Of a stretch of 64,000 nt of DNA, positions 59,616 through 64,000 are shown in pieces. The notes below the pieces were generated by a model, which did not search any database, had not been told where the DNA came from, and saw nothing but the letters and a program-made list of their open reading frames with translations. How positions within the stretch are numbered: position 1 is the first letter of the stretch; each line of letters begins with the position of its first letter. This DNA is from Rattus norvegicus (lineage: Eukaryota > Chordata > Mammalia > Rodentia > Muridae). Where the stretch lies: the NCBI RefSeq assembly GCF_036323735.1, contig NC_086036.1, positions 43,833,550 through 43,897,549 on the forward strand, read 5' to 3'. A program made the translations under genes and the position numbers.

Positions 59616-62032
59616 TACTCTCTACTTGGTCAAAACATATACCTTAATGGCAGACTTTGCAACATATAATCATTCATTTATTTCTTTATTTTAGGACCAT
59701 TAGTCTACCAGACTTTGAGTGCTTTGCTTAATGTTTACTTTTGTTGCTCTTGGTGTTTTCTACTACAAATTCAGCATCTGAGACACTGAAAAAAATACGG
59801 AAGAATCGAACACACTTCCCATATTTAAAATAAAATCTTGAAAGAAATAAAATGAGGAATATAAGAAAAACATAGGTGATAGGAAGACTATAGTCACCTT
59901 TTTTTCTAATAAAATATCCAAACCAGAGTGAAAATTTCTCCAGAAAATCTGGGCAGAAAGACAGTACCAATCTTCCCAGTAGCAACTAGTTGATAGGCTA
60001 CAGTAAAAGGGTCCCCATGAGTCCAAGACTGGCCTGGATGACAAGACCCGGTTTCAAACAAAAGTGAGAAAATACTTATTTAATAGTCCCTTTTCCTATT
60101 TTCTCTCTCAGAGAATGCATGATTGACATATTTCCATTCAATAATGAGAGAAAAATTTTGTATACAGAGGAAGAAAACACATAATCCCTCTGAAAATAGA
60201 AAAAGCAAATGCATTTATTAATTTAGTTTTTATTGCATATATTAATTAATAATTGAATCCAGTATAGAAAAAAATTTGCTTTTTCTTGGATGTGTGGTCA
60301 TTTCTGTCAAAAAAAAGAAAGAAAAATACTTTGACCGTCAGTCCTCTGTTCTTAATGTGAACTTACACAGGTCAACAACTCCACCAAAGCCATAAACAGA
60401 ATATGCCCTAATTAAATGAATGAATTATACTTTATCACAAGATTTAAGTAGGAAATAAGCAATTAAATTTCCTAGCAACTGTTTCAGGTTTATGTACACT
60501 AAGCCAATTTGAATAGATATAACATTAATTTTTAATAATTTCCAGTTATTTCTAAAAATGAAAAATAAGTAAGTAGTCCTGCACAAATTTTATCTTCAAC
60601 ACAGTAATAGCAGCCCAAAGAGTGTGAGTAGAGTTTGTTCTTTAGTTTGACTATATGGTCAGAAAAAAGGAAATTAGAGCTAGCTCAAAGAGTGTTGATT
60701 TGAATGTTGAAATAACCAGACAGTTACTTTGCTGACTTTCTAACTTAGAAAATGTACCAAGCCATAGCTCACAATGTCAGGAGCAACTCTGATCTCTTAA
60801 CATCACTTTGCATGTTTTATCCACCGATAACTTATTCATGATCGTTCTCCAGTGATGTGACTACACTGAATGATACCTAGTAAGGCTGTAAAGAATAGTA
60901 ACTGATAAATTGACCAGTGCAAATGTGATAATCAGACATGCAATAAATAAAGCATAGGAGTTTGAGTAAATCACCAGTCCTTGCTCAATTGGCTATGGTC
61001 AAAGGGATAAGTCACAGTATAAACCTGTCCAGATTAAAAATCTGTCCAGACTAGAAAGTAATCTATAATGTATCACTTCACTTTAAGATCTGCCCACATA
61101 CTTGTGACTAGTAATCCAACAATCTCTTTCTCTCTTTTAGGATGAAGGGTATCCTGAACTGATTATGTTGCTGTCTTCCTGCCCATAATAGTAATCTGAC
61201 TCATCTCCATGTAGCTTATTGTGTTTGTGCTGAGGTCTCAGAAAAGAGAAGTAGTATGTCTGCTGAAAACTACATTAAAAAGTATTTGGGATAAATCCTC
61301 TTAGTATTCCAAAGACCATTTGCATGTGTCTCAATCAACAAAGCATTTCCCCGTGAGGCCTAAATGAGTTCATTGAGAGCTTTTCTTACTGTCTTAATTA
61401 TATGGTACGTTTATAGTGTGTCAATTATATGAACACACAGGTATTTCTGACTCCTAACATGGATAGTTCCTGATAAACTCATTGTAATTTGAAATTGCTT
61501 TGAGCAGAAACTGTTATTAAGGCACTGAAACACTAGCACCTTAGTTTGACAACACTGCATACTATGCAGCTAATGGAGCTGAGCTGAGCCATGACTGGTC
61601 ACGTATTACTATTCCCAGAAGAAGTCAATTTTAAATTTGATGACATTTCTTCTGAGAATTGTGTGTAGAATATGCACCGTTTTAGTAACTCTGTATAACT
61701 AGCAAGTTGCTTCAATTCCTTTAACATTATTAATGCAAAATTACAAATCCCAATGCTTATAAATAAGATTTAAAGCATATACTGCAATGCATAACAGAGT
61801 TTATCAGGAGGTGTCTCATAGGCCTCCATGAAGTTCAGGAAACAGGCTTCATCCTTCCACGAAGGATGACAGTCTGATTTTGGCATTTCACATTTTAGGG
61901 AAGACTGTGTATAGTACCTCAGTGCTCAATTACCTATGAAAAAGTGATGTCAAAAAATTCACAATACATTCTTCCTATTTTCAATTTATAGCCAATGAAG
62001 ATGATTAGAAAATACTGATAACTATACAACGA

Positions 62033-62035
<3 letters not shown>
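59616..62035. other. Unique non-coding DNA
   Basis: No repeat family recognised. A good acceptor-like site sits at 61118-61140 (see findings). Sequence from 60.6 to 61.6 kb is free of simple repeats. Confidence 0.45.

Positions 62036-62089
<54 letters not shown>
62036..62089. repeat. (TC)n microsatellite, about 27 units
   Basis: Uninterrupted TC dinucleotides. Confidence 0.98.
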
Positions 62090-62093
<4 letters not shown>

Positions 62094-62929
62094 AGCTATA
62101 TCACTAAAAAGTAATCTAAGCCTCAGTAGATAATTGACAATCAGAATCACAAACATGGCCTTTGTGAAAATTAATGAATGGAGAAACTAATCCCTAACAA
62201 ATACAAAGTCATAACCATTGACACACTGTGATTTTATTTCAGGTGAGGTGGAAGACTCAGTCAGCTCACCCTAGGCAGCTGACTGACAGACACCCTTTAT
62301 AATGAATAGAAAAGACTGGCTTTCTTTGCTATTCCCAAACATTGCCCCAAATACACACAGGTCCCAAACTTTATGCTGCAATTTCATTTTATAAAAATAA
62401 TTGACTCTAAGGAATTTTAAAGCATTTTCTTAATAGATGAATTCATGCCTTGTAACTCAGCTTGCTTTATTCATCTGCTCGGGCACTCCTTCATACTTTC
62501 TAGACAAAACGAAAAGCTACTTGAATTATTCCTACTTAATAAGGTGTCCTACAAATTCTGACTGCCTGCGGCTCTGAGAGAAATAATGAGTAGTGAGGAA
62601 ATGGGCAGCTTTAAATTACCAGCTATGGACACGTGCTTCCCATTCAAATTCCAAAACTTAAAAAATTCCCAGAAGTGATTTGCTGTGTACATTTTTGTAC
62701 TCCAATAACCTGACAATTTGTGAAGGATACTTTTCAGAGTATTCTAATTATAAAATGGGTTTGAATCCTATAAAAAGGCACAGGAACAAAGCAGACATAA
62801 GCGAAAACAAACGTCATCTCCTTACAAGATTATAATTTTCCGGATCACTAGACTTTCTCAGATAGAATAACTTTTACACACACAGGCTTGGGAGGAAGAA
62901 TAACTCTCAGATAAAAGAACATCCTTGTG
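62090..62929. other. Unique non-coding DNA
   Basis: No gene or repeat recognised. 62440-62860 looks repeat-free and compositionally balanced and might be conserved non-coding DNA; unproven. Confidence 0.4.
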
Positions 62930-63170
62930 GGCCAGTGAGATTATCCAGCAGGTAAAAACACTTGCTGCTAAGCCTGACTATCTGAGTTCCAGTTCCTACA
63001 TCCACAGGGTGGAAGCTGGGAAACTTAATTCTACAAGTTGTCTTTTGACATCCAAATAAAACATACATGTCAAGGTACAAAGATCTTATGAATGTGTGTA
63101 CATGTGCCCAGGTGCATGCATACACACGCACATACACATACAAACACACACACACACACATATACACTCA
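62930..63170 (+). mobile_element. B4-type SINE with CA-rich end
   Basis: GGGCCAGTGAGATTATCCAG, CACTTGCTGCTAAGCCTGAC, TATCTGAGTTCCAGTTCCTA, AGGGTGGAAGCTGGGAAAC, CTACAAGTTGTCTTTTGACA, then a CA-rich end (63115-63166). Order fits B4. Confidence 0.7.
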
Positions 63171-63289
63171 CAAATACATAAATAAATCCCAGAAATTTTT
63201 TAATCTTAAAGATATCCATGATCTAACGTTACATCTTTCATAATTGAATAAATTTCAAAATGAATTTACTTTTACAATTTTATATAAGT

Positions 63290-63458
63290 ATGTGTATCCA
63301 TTTCTGCATATGTCACTATTGTGTGAGTACTCAGAGAGGTCAAAAGAGGATATCTGATCCCCAGGAGTGGATGTAAGCCACCTGACACAGGGGTTGGAAC
63401 TGAACTCAAGGCATCTGGTAGAGTAGAAAGCCCTTGTAACTACTGAGCCATATCTCTA
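63290..63458 (-). mobile_element. B3/B2-type SINE
   Basis: Antisense body AAAAGAGGATATCTGATCCC, TAAGCCACCTGACACAGGGG, TGGAACTGAACTCAAGGCAT and head TAACTACTGAGCCATATCTC. Confidence 0.72.
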
Positions 63459-63782
63459 GCTTTATTAATATTAATAAATCTTAAATAATTCACACAATAG
63501 TTCGTGAAATATAAGAGAATTAAAGTTTCAGCACAAATCATAAAGTTCTCCTTTAAAAGGTGTGAAGGAAGAACAAATACATTCTGATTTGTGTGAATTT
63601 TTTATAACACTTTGTAAAGATACTGCGTATTCTAATTAGCCAGCAAACCATAAATGTGTCATGCCCTTTAAGATCTTTAAGAGATCATGTTCATAAAGAA
63701 TTATATTTATTGAAAAGGGTTTAATTATGTTTTAGTTAGGTTATATAGCTAAAAATTTCTATGTATATTATAAGTGTTTTAT
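63459..63782. other. Unique non-coding DNA
   Basis: AT-rich; nothing recognised. Confidence 0.4.
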
Positions 63783-63946
63783 AGAGGTAGGTAGGTGGAT
63801 ACAGATAGATAGAGAAATAGAGATAGATGATAGACAGATAGTTACATACATACATACATATATACATACATACATAATATATAAATCATACATAGGTACA
63901 TGGATACACAGATACATAGATATATAGATGAGACAGTAGATAGATG
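63783..63946. repeat. (GATA)n / (CATA)n imperfect microsatellite
   Basis: GGTA, GATA, CATA and CAGATA words in an interrupted array. Confidence 0.9.
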
Positions 63947-64000
63947 AAAGAGAGAGCTACTGTTGAGGTTTTATTTATGAGATGATTAAGGAGAATCTTC

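Overview
This window looks like mammalian, and specifically rat (Rattus), nuclear DNA. It carries two ID SINEs of the BC1-derived type that is abundant in rat. It also has many LINE-1 copies with rat-type 3' UTRs, B1/B2/B3/B4-type SINEs, rodent MaLR LTRs and long CA, GA and GATA microsatellites. I found no confident host protein-coding gene, rRNA, tRNA, CRISPR array or bacterial-type operon. Every long open frame I could identify is LINE-1 ORF1 or ORF2. The window reads as intergenic or deep-intronic DNA built up by successive retrotransposon insertions.

Layout. 1-0.83 kb: a 5'-inverted L1. 0.83-8.27 kb: mostly unique AT-rich DNA with a B2, a short L1 3' end interrupted by a young ID, a few microsatellites and an exon-like segment (5718-5803). 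8.27-11.64 kb: a young plus-strand L1 with an uninterrupted 566-codon ORF2 segment. A second L1 3' end sits at its 5' junction, between exact 25-bp repeats. 12.0-13.26 kb: a second inverted L1. 13.3-24.9 kb: unique DNA, a MaLR solo LTR, SINEs, an MLT1-like LTR and large GATA/GACA, CA and GA tracts. 25-34.9 kb: a three-layer nest of minus-strand L1s. Its youngest layer is a nearly full-length copy with 5' UTR, ORF1, ORF2 and 3' UTR, all coding frames broken. 35.1-36.2 kb: an ancient Lx-type 3' UTR. 36.2-50.3 kb: unique DNA plus four minus-strand L1 fragments, three with recognisable target-site duplications, and a second ID. 50.4-50.9 kb: a class II ERV-like LTR followed by a possible primer-binding site. 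51-64 kb: unique DNA, a MaLR solo LTR with a perfect 5-bp duplication, a 37-bp minisatellite, an exon-like segment (56254-56307), an internally deleted L1, B4/B3 SINEs and microsatellites.

The items most worth follow-up are the 54-bp exon-like segment at 56254-56307, the nested L1 architecture (8.27-11.64 and 25-34.9 kb), the two twin-priming-type inversions, and the near-perfect AT palindrome at 47373-47418. Family names are from recognition of sequence motifs. No database search was possible.
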